Shown here piece by piece: positions 23,957-32,866 of a stretch of 33,809 nt of DNA (position 1 is the stretch's first letter; every line of letters starts with the position of its first letter). The DNA lies in the NCBI GenBank assembly GCA_002069965.1, contig MWCI01000035.1:1-33809 (forward strand). Reading direction: 5' to 3'. The position numbers and the translations under genes are program-made. Under the pieces are notes generated by a model, which was not told where the DNA came from, made no database searches, and saw only the letters and a program-made list of their open reading frames with translations. Source of the DNA: Spirochaetes bacterium ADurb.Bin218 (GTDB taxonomy: Bacteria > Spirochaetota > UBA4802 > UBA5550).

Positions 23957-25057
23957 TTGGCAAAGAGAGATTATTACGAAATATTGGGAGTACCCAGAAC
24001 AGCAACAGAGCAGGAGATAAAGCAGGCTTATAGAAAGCTGGCTTTAAAGTATCATCCTGACAAAAATAAGACTGACCCTGATGCCGAAGAAAAGTTCAAA
24101 GAGGCAACAGAGGCTTATGAGGTTTTGCGAGATCCCAAAAAGCGAGCCTCTTATGATAAATTCGGCCACGAGGGAGTCCAGGGCTTTGAAGGCTTTGGCC
24201 GTGGTGCCTATACAGACTTTGCAGACATTTTTGGGGACCTTGACCTTGGTGATATATTTGAAGGATTCTTTGGAACATCCTTTGGCACAAGGGGAAGAGC
24301 CAGAAGGCAAAAGAGAGGAGCAGATCTCCAATACGATCTCTCAATAACTCTGGAAGAAGCAGCCACTGGCAAAGAGGCACATCTTGAGATACCAAGGAAT
24401 GAAGCCTGCGAGGCCTGCGATGGCACTGGTTCTGCTTCAAAGAGTCAGCCAACAACCTGCCCTACATGTAACGGAATAGGACAGATCAGGCAGACTCAGG
24501 GATTCTTCTCTATATCGCAAACCTGTCCACGATGCAGAGGAGAAGGCAAGATTATAACATCTCCATGTAAGGTGTGTAATGGCACAGGGCTTACAAAGAA
24601 AAAACGAAATATTACTGTTAAGATACCTGCAGGAGTGGAATCTGGTTCAAGGCTTAAAATAACAGGCGAAGGAGAACAGGCTCCTGCTGGCGGAATTGCT
24701 GGAGATTTATATGTAGTGATTCATGTTAAAAAACATGATGTATTCGATAGACACGGCAATGATCTACTCTGTGTCATAGATGTTCCTTTTACAACAGTAT
24801 GCCTTGGAGGAGAGGTGGAAGTGCCAACTATTACAGGAACAAAGGTAAAAATGAAAATTCCTGCAGGGACAGAAAATGGGCAAATGTTCCGACTTAAAGG
24901 TCACGGAATTCCCTATCTTGGTTCCTATGGCAAAGGAGATCAGCTGGTAAAAATAAATATAGCTGTGCCAAAAAAACTCTCATCAAGGCAAAAGGAATTG
25001 CTAAAGGAATTTGCTAAGCTTTCTGGAGATAATTCATCTTTTACTGATTTTTACTAA
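23957..25057 (+). CDS. dnaJ: Chaperone DnaJ (Hsp40)
   Basis: This 366-residue class I Hsp40 stimulates DnaK ATPase. The J-domain (1-70) has the HPD motif at 33-35. A Gly/Phe-rich region (about 71-115) precedes four zinc repeats, [24 protein letters not shown] and CKVCNGTG, with cysteines at 151/154, 168/171, 190/193 and 204/207. The C-terminal peptide-binding domains follow (about 220-350). Translation starts at TTG (23957), placed 6 nt after AGAGG and exactly matching the usual [10 protein letters not shown] beginning; no ATG is available at that position. The rare start codon may lower DnaJ relative to DnaK. Confidence 0.96.
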   Translation: MAKRDYYEILGVPRTATEQEIKQAYRKLALKYHPDKNKTDPDAEEKFKEATEAYEVLRDPKKRASYDKFGHEGVQGFEGFGRGAYTDFADIFGDLDLGDIFEGFFGTSFGTRGRARRQKRGADLQYDLSITLEEAATGKEAHLEIPRNEACEACDGTGSASKSQPTTCPTCNGIGQIRQTQGFFSISQTCPRCRGEGKIITSPCKVCNGTGLTKKKRNITVKIPAGVESGSRLKITGEGEQAPAGGIAGDLYVVIHVKKHDVFDRHGNDLLCVIDVPFTTVCLGGEVEVPTITGTKVKMKIPAGTENGQMFRLKGHGIPYLGSYGKGDQLVKINIAVPKKLSSRQKELLKEFAKLSGDNSSFTDFY

Positions 25058-25081
25058 AATTTTACAGTAATTCCTTTTTAT

Positions 25082-25112
25082 AAAAAGGGTGGGCAAGATG
25101 CCCGCCTTTTTT
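25082..25112 (+). terminator. Terminator of the hrcA-grpE-dnaK-dnaJ cluster
   Basis: AAAAAGGGTGGGC (25082-25094), loop AAGAT, and GCCCGCCTTTTTT (25100-25112), with one G-T pair. The stem is G+C-rich and followed by T residues. Confidence 0.92.
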
Positions 25113-25240
25113 ATTTTTAACTGATAAGTTGCAAAAATAATTCATATCTAATTTTTTTTAAATTTATTGTTGTGGGTAACAAGTTTTATTATTGCATTTA
25201 TAAAATAGACATAAATCAATGTAATTTATCAATTGCTCTG

Positions 25241-25295
25241 TAGTAATTATCACGATTTAAGCCCCCCACTCAGGCTTGATCAAAAATAATTACTT
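25241..25295. repeat. Palindromic element with MITE-like ends
   Basis: TAGTAATTAT...AAGCC (25241-25263) and GGCTT...ATAATTACTT (25273-25295) form a 55-bp imperfect palindrome with loop CCCCACTCA. The outer AGTAATTAT is the same as the terminal repeat of the MITE family (CAGTAATTATTC). The internal block and target duplication are absent. It may be a shortened derivative or a chance palindrome. Confidence 0.45.
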
Positions 25296-25324
25296 AAAAT
25301 TTTACTAAATTTCTGGAGAAATGT

Positions 25325-25636
25325 ATGCTACCTGTTATTGATTACGGTTCTATTGCTATAGTGATTCCAAAGATTACTGCTGTGGGAGTAACCCAGGACG
25401 AAAACAATAAATATTGCCTTGAGGTATTCCTATCTGGAACAGATGCCCCCATACTAATAGCCTTTGATTCTGAAGAAGAAGCAGAAGAAGAAAAAAAAGA
25501 ACTGGTTGCAATAATAGCCCAATATTATTATATATCAGAATTTGGTCCTGATTTTGATATAAAAGATATCCTCAGGAGCCTGAGGGATTCCAATAGCGAC
25601 GATGATGATGACGATGACAATAAAAAAGAACATTGA
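25325..25636 (+). CDS. Small acidic protein of unknown function
   Basis: This 103-residue protein is not recognised. The first 50 residues look like beta strands (VIDYGSIAIVIPKITAVGV, CLEVFLSGTDAPILIAF), followed by a strongly acidic helix (EEEAEEEKKELV) and a C-terminal run of seven Asp residues encoded by mixed GAT and GAC triplets, ending in a basic tail. There is no signal peptide or membrane segment. GGAGAA lies 5 nt before the ATG at 25325; an out-of-frame ATG at 25321 is too close to be used. tyrS begins 29 bp downstream on the same strand and uses an almost identical initiation region, so the two may be cotranscribed. Confidence 0.7.
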   Translation: MLPVIDYGSIAIVIPKITAVGVTQDENNKYCLEVFLSGTDAPILIAFDSEEEAEEEKKELVAIIAQYYYISEFGPDFDIKDILRSLRDSNSDDDDDDDNKKEH

Positions 25637-25665
25637 TTAAATTTTAAAAAATCTGGAGAAATGCA

Positions 25666-26886
25666 ATGATAAAGAATGATTTTGAACTCCTTGTGAGAGG
25701 AACTGAAGAGATAATACCTATTGAGGAATTTAAAAAAAAGCTGGAAAAATCAGAAAAAGAAAACAAGCCCTTAACAATAAAAGCTGGTTTTGATCCTACA
25801 GCACCGGATATTCATCTTGGCCATACAGTTCTCCTGAGAAAGATGAGACACTTTCAGCAGATGGGGCATAGAGTTATATTCCTAATAGGCGATTTTACAG
25901 GCATGATTGGAGACCCCTCTGGAAAATCAGAAACAAGAAAGAGGTTATCACGGGAAGAGGTTCTGGAAAACGCAGAAACCTACAAAAAACAGGTTTTCAA
26001 AATTTTAGATCCTGAAAAAACTATCGTGGACTTTAACTCAAGATGGTGTAGCCCAATGACCTTTGCTGATGTTCTTGATCTTACATCAAGATATACTGTG
26101 GCAAGGATGCTTGAAAGAGATGACTTTGCAAATAGATATAAATCAGGCAAACCCATATCCATCCTTGAGTTTATGTATCCACTCGTTCAGGGATATGACT
26201 CTGTAGCTCTTAAGGCAGATGTAGAGCTTGGGGGAACAGATCAAAAATTCAACCTTCTTGTAGGGAGAGATCTTCAAAAGGAATATGGCCAGGAGCCACA
26301 GATTATCATGACTCTTCCCCTTCTTGTTGGCCTTGATGGGGTTCAAAAAATGAGCAAATCACTTAACAATTATATAGGAATAAATGAACATCCACGGGAT
26401 ATCTTTGGCAAAACAATGTCCATATCAGATGACATTATGTTTAGATACTATGAGCTTGTAACAGATGTTCCAATGGATGAGGTAAAAAGGCTTGAGCAGG
26501 GAATGAAAGATGGCACCATACATCCAAGAGACATAAAGGTAAGACTTGCCAAAGAGATATGCGCCCAGTTCTATGATCAAAAAACTGCTGATGATGCTGA
26601 GGCGGAATTCAACAGGATATTTGTTCAAAAGGACATACCTGATGAAATGCCAGAGATTGAAATATCAAAGGAAGAGCTTAAAGATGGCAAAATCTGGATT
26701 GTAAAACTCATAACTCTTGCAGGCTTTGCTGAAAGCAATGGAGAGGCAAGAAGGTTAGTTACTGGAGGAGGAGTTTACTTTGACAGCGAAAAAATAGCAG
26801 ATCCAGACACAGAGTTGCAGGCCAGAGATGGGATTCTCAAAGTGGGCAAAAGAAAATTTGCAAAAATTGTATTTAAAGTGAATTAA
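25666..26886 (+). CDS. tyrS: Tyrosyl-tRNA synthetase
   Basis: This 406-residue class I aminoacyl-tRNA synthetase charges tRNA-Tyr. The HIGH signature is HLGH (50-53), in [17 protein letters not shown], and the KMSKS signature is intact at 228-232. [19 protein letters not shown] forms the tyrosine pocket. The C-terminal S4-like RNA-binding domain (about 340-406) contains [15 protein letters not shown]. The HxGH with long spacing and GFDPTAPD is the TyrRZ type. No T-box leader is seen in the short upstream gap. The ECF sigma factor starts 24 bp downstream on the same strand. Confidence 0.96.
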   Translation: MIKNDFELLVRGTEEIIPIEEFKKKLEKSEKENKPLTIKAGFDPTAPDIHLGHTVLLRKMRHFQQMGHRVIFLIGDFTGMIGDPSGKSETRKRLSREEVLENAETYKKQVFKILDPEKTIVDFNSRWCSPMTFADVLDLTSRYTVARMLERDDFANRYKSGKPISILEFMYPLVQGYDSVALKADVELGGTDQKFNLLVGRDLQKEYGQEPQIIMTLPLLVGLDGVQKMSKSLNNYIGINEHPRDIFGKTMSISDDIMFRYYELVTDVPMDEVKRLEQGMKDGTIHPRDIKVRLAKEICAQFYDQKTADDAEAEFNRIFVQKDIPDEMPEIEISKEELKDGKIWIVKLITLAGFAESNGEARRLVTGGGVYFDSEKIADPDTELQARDGILKVGKRKFAKIVFKVN

Positions 26887-26910
26887 AAGTGTAACCTTAA
26901 CAGGATAACC

Positions 26911-27483
26911 ATGTCCACTATAAATGACATTGAAATAGTAAACAGAGTTCTGGAGGGAGATAGAGACGCCTTTGCAGAGATAATAAAGAAATACCAGAAT
27001 ATGGTATTTAGATATGTTTATTATCAATGCGGTAATTATGATGAGGCTATGGATATTACTCAGGATATTTTTATAACAGTGCTGGAGGCGCTTGATTCTT
27101 TTAGGCAGGAATCAAAATTCTCTACATGGTTATATAGTATAATGGTTAACCATTGTAAAAATTACAAAAAGAAAAACAGCAGATTCAGCATGGTGCCATT
27201 AAAGATAACCAGAGGTGAGGATGAGGTGGATATTCAACTTCACGATACAAGAGAAAATCCAGAGGCCAAGATAATAACAGAGGATTCTCTGAAAATAATC
27301 AAAGAGGAGATAGAAAAGCTCCCGGATGATTTCAGAGAAATTCTCACTTTAAGGGACATTGAGGGGTTGTCTTACAACGAGATATCAGACATCCTTGGGA
27401 TAAACCTCTCCAATGTGAAGGTTCGCATTCATAGGGGAAGAGAATATTTAAAAAACAGACTACATGCCAGAGGTTTAGTATGA
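26911..27483 (+). CDS. ECF-type RNA polymerase sigma factor
   Basis: This 190-residue sigma-70 family protein has only regions 2 and 4. Region 2 (about 20-90) shows FAEIIKKYQNMVFRYVYY, DITQDIFITVLEALDSF and FSTWLYSIMVNHCKNY; region 4 (about 130-185) shows LPDDFREILTLRDIEGLSY and EISDILGINLSNVKVRIHRG, a helix-turn-helix for -35 recognition. The next gene overlaps by ATGA and encodes a zinc-finger anti-sigma factor, the usual pairing. It probably directs an envelope or redox stress response. The target promoter is unknown, and no autoregulated upstream promoter is evident because tyrS runs straight into it. Confidence 0.93.
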   Translation: MSTINDIEIVNRVLEGDRDAFAEIIKKYQNMVFRYVYYQCGNYDEAMDITQDIFITVLEALDSFRQESKFSTWLYSIMVNHCKNYKKKNSRFSMVPLKITRGEDEVDIQLHDTRENPEAKIITEDSLKIIKEEIEKLPDDFREILTLRDIEGLSYNEISDILGINLSNVKVRIHRGREYLKNRLHARGLV

Positions 27484-28127
27484 CTTCAAAACATCTTACT
27501 ACAGAGCAGCTTTCGGATTTTATAGACGAAATTCTCTCTGAGGAAGAGAAGATATTTGTTCTTGAGCACATCAAAAGTTGTGAAATATGCAGATGTGAGC
27601 TATATGCATTGCAGAGATGCATTTCTTTGCTATCGCAACTACACAATGAGTGCTTTGAATTTCCTGACTTATGCGAAAAAACTCTCTCTATATGCAAAGC
27701 CCGTCACAGAAGGAAAATGTATATAAAATCTATACCAGCAATAGCTGCCTCTATGATGATAATAGCAACAGCCACTGCCGTTAAAAGCGGATTTGATCCA
27801 CAAAACAGAGCATACGTTCAAACGCTATCTGCTCAAAATGATGTGCAGAGCATAATAAATGCCATTAGAGACTCTAAGGGAAGAATTGTAAACATTACCT
27901 CAAATTATATAGATGGCGAAATAGATCACAGATATCTTGAAACCATAAAATCATTCATGGAATCTCAAAAGATCAAGCATGAAATTATACAAATGGAATA
28001 TGCAATTCAAGGAAATTCAGGAAGGCTCACTAATACAAGCCTTAGTGGGAGTAATTACAATGAAAAATTAGTGCAGCTATACAGAAATAAAGATAGAGAT
28101 AAAATCATGATTCGCTTTTTTAAATAA
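27480..28127 (+). CDS. Zinc-binding anti-sigma factor, membrane-anchored
   Basis: This 215-residue protein has an N-terminal ZAS-type anti-sigma domain with the motif His30-x3-Cys34-x2-Cys37 (EHIKSCEIC). One transmembrane segment lies at about 83-102 (SIPAIAASMMIIATATAV), and the C-terminal 110 residues would face the periplasm. It would hold the sigma factor at the membrane until a signal triggers release. Its start overlaps the sigma gene stop (ATGA), giving translational coupling. The sensory domain is unlike families I recognise; INAIRDSKGRIVNI and an Ile-rich end are all that stand out. It ends 11 bp from the convergent hydrolase gene. Confidence 0.85.
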   Translation: MTSKHLTTEQLSDFIDEILSEEEKIFVLEHIKSCEICRCELYALQRCISLLSQLHNECFEFPDLCEKTLSICKARHRRKMYIKSIPAIAASMMIIATATAVKSGFDPQNRAYVQTLSAQNDVQSIINAIRDSKGRIVNITSNYIDGEIDHRYLETIKSFMESQKIKHEIIQMEYAIQGNSGRLTNTSLSGSNYNEKLVQLYRNKDRDKIMIRFFK

Positions 28128-28138
28128 AAAAGGAATAT

Positions 28139-28804
28139 CTAAACATGATATAGCTCTTTGTAATATTGGATAAAACTCTCTGTATCAAATAAGGCTCCAC
28201 CACAAACTCCTCTTGAGCTATAGAGAGATGCTCTATGAGTCATTTCATCATAGTCAGCCTGAGCATCTTCTATATGAATAACGTCATATCCCCTATCTGA
28301 GGCATCCCTTGCTGTTGTTTCAACACACTGGCTTGTTGCAAGACCAGTGAATATGAGAGAAGAAATTCCCAGAGACTTCAATCTGATATCTATATCCGTT
28401 GAGGAAAAAGGACTGAAAGTGGTTTTGTTTACAACAATATCACCTTTGCAAGGGGCAATTTGGGGAATAACATCTGCCTCTTCTTCATGACATAAAGGAT
28501 AGACCCCATCATAGCCATTCCTTTTGCCTTCAAGATAAGAATTCAAAAAAAATCTGTGGAGATCGCTTCTATCTGGCTTTTCTCCGCAGAGTCTTAAGTA
28601 TATTACAGGAAGATTATTATTTCTCCAGAAATCTATTAATTTTTGTATATTAGGGATAACTACTTTTTGAGATCTGTCCCTTATATAGCTCAAAGATCCT
28701 GGATATAAAAAATTAAAATACCTGCTATAGGCAGAATCATCTTCCAGATAATATCGCTGCATATCAACAATAACAAGAGCTGAACTTGAATGCAAATAAT
28801 CCAT
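28139..28804 (-). CDS. Cysteine hydrolase of the isochorismatase family
   Basis: This 221-residue cytoplasmic hydrolase has the alpha/beta fold of isochorismatase, nicotinamidase and N-carbamoylsarcosine amidase. The catalytic triad is visible: Asp14 in ALVIVDMQRYY, Lys127 in VVNKTTFSPF and Cys160 in GLATSQCVETTARDASDRGY, with the cis-peptide preceding Cys region. Metal ligands typical of nicotinamidase are not obvious, so the amide or ether substrate is not known. It stands alone with no evident operon partner. Confidence 0.85.
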   Translation of the reverse strand: MDYLHSSSALVIVDMQRYYLEDDSAYSRYFNFLYPGSLSYIRDRSQKVVIPNIQKLIDFWRNNNLPVIYLRLCGEKPDRSDLHRFFLNSYLEGKRNGYDGVYPLCHEEEADVIPQIAPCKGDIVVNKTTFSPFSSTDIDIRLKSLGISSLIFTGLATSQCVETTARDASDRGYDVIHIEDAQADYDEMTHRASLYSSRGVCGGALFDTESFIQYYKELYHV

Positions 28805-28880
28805 AAAATCAAATATCCCTTAATTAAATATAAATCTTTATTCTTTTTGAGTCAATATTTTTTATTATAGAGTAAAATAG

Positions 28881-28909
28881 TTGCATTATAAATAGTTATA
28901 CTTTAAGAT
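28881..28909 (+). promoter_or_regulatory. Possible promoter of the SpoIIE-domain gene
   Basis: TTGCAT (28881-28886), 17 bp, TAAGAT (28904-28909), 32 bp before the ATG. The hexamers are only moderate matches. Confidence 0.4.
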
Positions 28910-28941
28910 AAATTCATAAATACAAAATCAAAGGGTCATTT

Positions 28942-31089
28942 ATGCTTTATTATATAAACACGATATCACCTGCTGTCTGTGTTATAGTGCTCATATTTAC
29001 AGCCTTTTATGTTTTGATAAAAAATAGAGGTGGACAGTCTCCTGTATACTATTTCTGGTATAACATTTCTGGTGCAATGATAATGCTTTCCATATTCCTC
29101 ACCTATTACTTTTACGATTCAAAATACACTCTTTTATTTGCCAGAATGAGTCAGGCCTCAACTATTATATTTTCTGCAGCCTTTTTTAACCTCTCACTTA
29201 CATATCCAGAGAAACAAAAAAAGATTAAATGGTATATCACAACTATAGCAGCAATGCCAGCTATTCTAATTGCAGCTTTAATTCTCAAGACTGACTACTC
29301 CATATCTGCAGTTAGATTTGAAAACCTTACGCCTATAAGGACTTATGGATTTTTATACTACATATATGCTTCACTATCTTTTTTATACTTTCTTGCAAGC
29401 ATGTTTGTATTTATTTATAATTATGTAAAAACTAAAGTTGAAACATTCAGGCTTCAAATCAGGTATGTGATCTTTGCCACATCCATTTTTATAATCTTCA
29501 CATATACTGGCTCCATATTTTTACCACTATTTTACAATAACTACACCTTCTATGTTATAGCACCAACTCTTACGTCAATTGCAACAACAGTAACACTCTT
29601 TTACTCAATTATAGCATACAACCTGATGAATATCAGAACTGCAATTTTTCTTACAATGCGCTACTTTGCATTGACTTCTGTATTTTTCGCACCTGTCATT
29701 GCAGCTATTTTTGCAAGTGACTTTATCTCTGATAGATATAAAATTTATCCAGAAATAACCTCCATGGTAATAGCAGCAGTATTTTTGACATTAACAATTA
29801 TTTTACAAAGGTGGATAAATAGAACATATAGAAGAGGATCTTATAATATAGAGGAATTGACAAACAAATATATCAAAAAAGCAGAAAAACTTAAAACAAT
29901 TAATGAACTCATAGAAACCAGCGCTACCTACCTCTATAAAGAATTATCTCTTGCACGAGTAATATTTTTTCTCTACGATGAAGAGGATAGAAACTTTAAA
30001 ATATTTTTTGATACATCAAAAGAGAAAAACTCGCCATACATAATAGAACGATACTCACCTCTTGTTAAATGGTTTGCACGAAACCAACAGATTCTCACAG
30101 AGGATAGAATATATAGAGATGATGAATACTTTAAATCCATACGTGATGAGATTGCAGAATTTATAAACAAATACGATATTGGATTTATTATGCCTATTTA
30201 TTACGAAAACCGACTACTTGGCATGCTTTGTCCAGGCAAGAGAGTCAATGGTAAAAATCTTCCTGTGGAAGAGATTTTGTCACTGGAGGACTTTAGAACC
30301 CGATTAAATGATTTTTTGATTGCAGTCATGGCCTACGACAAAGCGAAAAAAGATAAATTCATATCAAGGAGTCTTGAGCTTTCATCTAATATTCTTGATA
30401 GTGCTATAATTAAAAGTGTGCCAAATATATCAGGTCTCAGGGTATCTTTTATGTATGCTCCAAGATATCAGAGAGGTTGCGACTATCTGGACTTTCTTCA
30501 TCCCACAGAAAATACTCTGGCAATGCTTTGCACCGATGTTTCTGGTATAGGCATTCATAATGCTTTATACTCTGTGATTTTTAGATCTGTTTTTCACTCC
30601 TGCATAAATGAAGCAGCATCACCTTATGCCATGATGAAGCGTATAAACCTTGTAATACATGAATACACAAAAGGAGCTGGAGAATTGGTTACAGCCTTTT
30701 ACTGTTTTATAGACATAAAGAATAAGCGAATATACTATTCCAATGCAGGATTCCCCCCAATGGATGTATACAGAATTGACAAAAACGATTTTGATACTCT
30801 TGATACAGAGGGGTCTCCACTGGGATATGATCCAATGTCAGAATATGGAGAGGCAACCTCTGAGTTTAAATCTGGTGATATATGTGTCCTTTATTCAAAA
30901 TCAATAATAAATTCAAAAAATAGTGCTGGAGAAAACTTTGGCCTTTTGAGGCTAAGGAACCTGGTGAAAGAAAATAAGGCAAAAAATCCAGCAGACATTA
31001 TAAAAAATATCAAAGATTCATACGAAAGATTTATGGGGATTTCTCTGCCAACATCTGATTTGACTCTTGTTGTCACAAAAATACAATAG
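28942..31089 (+). CDS. Membrane 7TM-GAF-SpoIIE (PP2C) signalling protein
   Basis: This 715-residue protein has about seven to eight N-terminal transmembrane helices (1-305, like the 7TM sensor region of histidine kinases), a GAF-like domain (about 320-460) and a C-terminal SpoIIE-type PP2C phosphatase domain (about 495-713). Such proteins dephosphorylate STAS-domain antagonists in partner-switching pathways, and an RsbW-type kinase is encoded at 9035-9478. Metal-site residues Asp514 (RGCDYLD) and Asp532 (DVSGIG) are present, and Asp706 is in TSDLT. The expected TDG motif is instead Ser-Lys-Ser at 652-654 (YSKSI), and NAGH is NAGF. Activity is therefore doubtful; it may be a weak enzyme or a binding module. 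Confidence 0.85.
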   Translation: MLYYINTISPAVCVIVLIFTAFYVLIKNRGGQSPVYYFWYNISGAMIMLSIFLTYYFYDSKYTLLFARMSQASTIIFSAAFFNLSLTYPEKQKKIKWYITTIAAMPAILIAALILKTDYSISAVRFENLTPIRTYGFLYYIYASLSFLYFLASMFVFIYNYVKTKVETFRLQIRYVIFATSIFIIFTYTGSIFLPLFYNNYTFYVIAPTLTSIATTVTLFYSIIAYNLMNIRTAIFLTMRYFALTSVFFAPVIAAIFASDFISDRYKIYPEITSMVIAAVFLTLTIILQRWINRTYRRGSYNIEELTNKYIKKAEKLKTINELIETSATYLYKELSLARVIFFLYDEEDRNFKIFFDTSKEKNSPYIIERYSPLVKWFARNQQILTEDRIYRDDEYFKSIRDEIAEFINKYDIGFIMPIYYENRLLGMLCPGKRVNGKNLPVEEILSLEDFRTRLNDFLIAVMAYDKAKKDKFISRSLELSSNILDSAIIKSVPNISGLRVSFMYAPRYQRGCDYLDFLHPTENTLAMLCTDVSGIGIHNALYSVIFRSVFHSCINEAASPYAMMKRINLVIHEYTKGAGELVTAFYCFIDIKNKRIYYSNAGFPPMDVYRIDKNDFDTLDTEGSPLGYDPMSEYGEATSEFKSGDICVLYSKSIINSKNSAGENFGLLRLRNLVKENKAKNPADIIKNIKDSYERFMGISLPTSDLTLVVTKIQ

Positions 31090-31402
31090 AAAACGATATA
31101 ATACAGCCATCTGCATAAAAATTCAACAATCACCCAGCCAGAGTTATGTCTCAAGTTCCAAAAACCCCTATCCCATAACTTATAACAGTAGCAAAAACCT
31201 GTTACTTCAAATATGGAACCTTTTTGCTAATGATTTTTCAATATACCTTATTCCATGATAGAGATTAAAAAATTAACATTGAAAATTTTTTTAAAAAAAA
31301 TATATTTTTTTTACTTTTTTTTTGACTTTTGAACCATATTTTAGTATGTTTTTGTCAGACAAAAGCTGATTCCCTGTAGGAATAATTATAGGAGGAACTT
31401 AA
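31090..31402. other. Intergenic gap, 313 bp
   Basis: Two signals are visible. TAACAG/CTGTTA (31183-31188 and 31199-31204) form a small inverted repeat with no T tract. Near the right end is the promoter at 31322-31350. Otherwise it is AT-rich with long T and A runs (31293-31321) and no recognisable gene. Confidence 0.5.
31322..31350 (+). promoter_or_regulatory. Promoter of the 31403 gene
   Basis: TTGACT (31322-31327), 17 bp and TATGTT (31345-31350) follow a T-rich tract that could act as an UP element. GGAGG lies at 31391-31395, 7 nt before the ATG. Confidence 0.55.
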
Positions 31403-31750
31403 ATGGCTAAAGAAAAACAAAAAGCCTATATACCTGAGCTTACAGATGAAATATCTCTCTGCAATGAACTCTATTCAAAATGTTGCAATGATGAGCTCAG
31501 AGAAATGGATAAACATGAGATCATAGTGAAAATATGTGAAACCTTAGGCTCTTCACCTGAATGTCTTGCAAAGGCAGAAACTATTTTCAATTTAATAAAA
31601 TATGACATAACCAGATATGTTTTACATCATGAGTATTGTCCAGAAACAAGAAATGAGGTTAAACCAAAATTTCTGCTGTGGCTGGATGGTAAAGCAGAAC
31701 CAAAAAAAGCTGAAGAGTTTTCAAAATTCATGGATAAATATCTCAAGTAA
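31403..31750 (+). CDS. Unknown small helical protein
   Basis: This 115-residue protein is not recognised. It is soluble, charged and predicted helical. Cys residues at about 20, 27, 28, 49, 59 and 84 are unusually many for its size but do not form a standard zinc motif; SKCCND and HHEYCPE are the nearest to metal-ligand clusters. A good ribosome binding site and its own promoter suggest strong expression. The QueH-Smr gene begins 8 bp downstream, so they form a probable operon. Confidence 0.7.
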   Translation: MAKEKQKAYIPELTDEISLCNELYSKCCNDELREMDKHEIIVKICETLGSSPECLAKAETIFNLIKYDITRYVLHHEYCPETRNEVKPKFLLWLDGKAEPKKAEEFSKFMDKYLK

Positions 31751-31758
31751 TTAAAGCT

Positions 31759-32619
31759 GTGAAAAAACTTCTGCTTCACACCTGCTGTGCCCCTTGTATG
31801 GCCTATGTCTATGAGGTGCTACAAGAGAATTATGAGGTAACTGCTTTTTTTTACAATCCAAACATTATGCCCCAGGAAGAGTATATTGTGAGGCTTAACG
31901 AGCTTACCTCATACAGCAAAACTCGGGGGTTCCCCTTGCTCATTGAGGAGCCAGATGTAAAAAAATGGGTCTCCCTGGTAAAGGACTACAAATTTATGGG
32001 TGAAAGATCACAGCGCTGCTGGATTTGCTACGAAATGAGGCTTGAAAAGACATTCCAGAAGGCTAAGGAATTAAAATTTGATATAGTTGCAACATCTCTC
32101 TCCATAAGCCCCCACAAAGATGCATCAAAAATAAACGAGGCAGGCGATAGACTATCGCAAAAATATGGTGTGGCTTTCCTTATTGCAGATTTCAAAAAAA
32201 ATGATGGTGTGCGCAAATCAATTGAGCTCTCAAAAAAGAATAGTTTTTACAGGCAAAACTACTGTGGTTGCATTTACTCAAAATTGGAAAAAAATAAAGA
32301 TAGCGGCTGGTCAAGGAAATCTCTTGAATACAGACTCTCTCAGGCTCAAATAAATAGCAGCACAATGCAGCTTGAATTTACAGACACAATTGATTTGCAC
32401 CACTTTCATCCTGCAGATACAGAACTCATTATTGATCATTTCCTAAGAAACGCTGTGGAAAAAAAATACAAAGTTGTAAAGATAATCCACGGTAAAGGTA
32501 AATCAGTCAAAAAGCGCAATCTCTATAAAATTCTAAAAGTTAGACCTGAGGTGGTTTTGTTTCGCGATGATAGTGATAACTGGGGAGCAACTATTGTTGA
32601 GATTTTTCTACCTAAGTAA
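31759..32619 (+). CDS. queH: Epoxyqueuosine reductase QueH fused to an Smr domain
   Basis: This 286-residue protein has two parts in one uninterrupted frame. Residues 1-185 are QueH: Cys9-Cys10-x2-Cys13 (HTCCAPC), Cys87 and Cys90 (CWICYEMRLEKT) and Cys169-Gly-Cys171 (YCGCIYS), which in known QueH bind a 4Fe-4S cluster and another metal and reduce epoxyqueuosine to queuosine in tRNA. Residues about 205-286 match the small Smr domain: TIDLHHFHPADTELIIDHFL and VKIIHGKGKSV (DLH at 212-214, HGKG at 244-247), the fold of MutS2-type nucleases. The GTG start follows the upstream gene by 8 bp. Smr may bind or act on RNA, perhaps tRNA; the pairing is unusual. Confidence 0.85.
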   Translation: MKKLLLHTCCAPCMAYVYEVLQENYEVTAFFYNPNIMPQEEYIVRLNELTSYSKTRGFPLLIEEPDVKKWVSLVKDYKFMGERSQRCWICYEMRLEKTFQKAKELKFDIVATSLSISPHKDASKINEAGDRLSQKYGVAFLIADFKKNDGVRKSIELSKKNSFYRQNYCGCIYSKLEKNKDSGWSRKSLEYRLSQAQINSSTMQLEFTDTIDLHHFHPADTELIIDHFLRNAVEKKYKVVKIIHGKGKSVKKRNLYKILKVRPEVVLFRDDSDNWGATIVEIFLPK

Positions 32620-32866
32620 CATTCCTTTAAAGAGGTCTACAGAATAATTACCCTCAGACCTCATGATAATTTTATTGTAAATATAACATTTAGATTCAAA
32701 AGCAACCACACTCTCACTTATAGTCCCTATAAGTGGCTCTTTTCCATTGTGAACAAAGGGATTTCCCAGTAGAAAAGTTATTGCGTGCTATTTTTTTATA
32801 AGTTCTGAACATTTGCCACCTTAAAATAACATAGTCGTTACAATTTATCTTTATATTCTGGAAAAG
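32620..32866. other. Gap between convergent genes with two stem-loops
   Basis: GAGGTCT/AGACCTC (32632-32638 and 32656-32662) and CACTTATA/TATAAGTG (32715-32722 and 32728-32735, loop GTCCC) are two hairpins that could end transcription from either side, although T tracts are weak. The first loop contains AGAATAATTAC, identical to 11 bases of a MITE end, and AAGTAACATTCCTTTAA (32614-32630) resembles the other end at 12 of 17 positions. A MITE remnant is possible but unproved. Confidence 0.45.

Noticed and set aside
24081-24455. Additional frames inside dnaJ on both strands
   Set aside because: They are shadows of the dnaJ coding sequence with no family motifs.
31362-31394. ATTCC-CTGTA-GGAAT with AATAATTATAG as another MITE remnant
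   Set aside because: Only one end-like sequence, no second end or target duplication; chance is likely in such AT-rich DNA.
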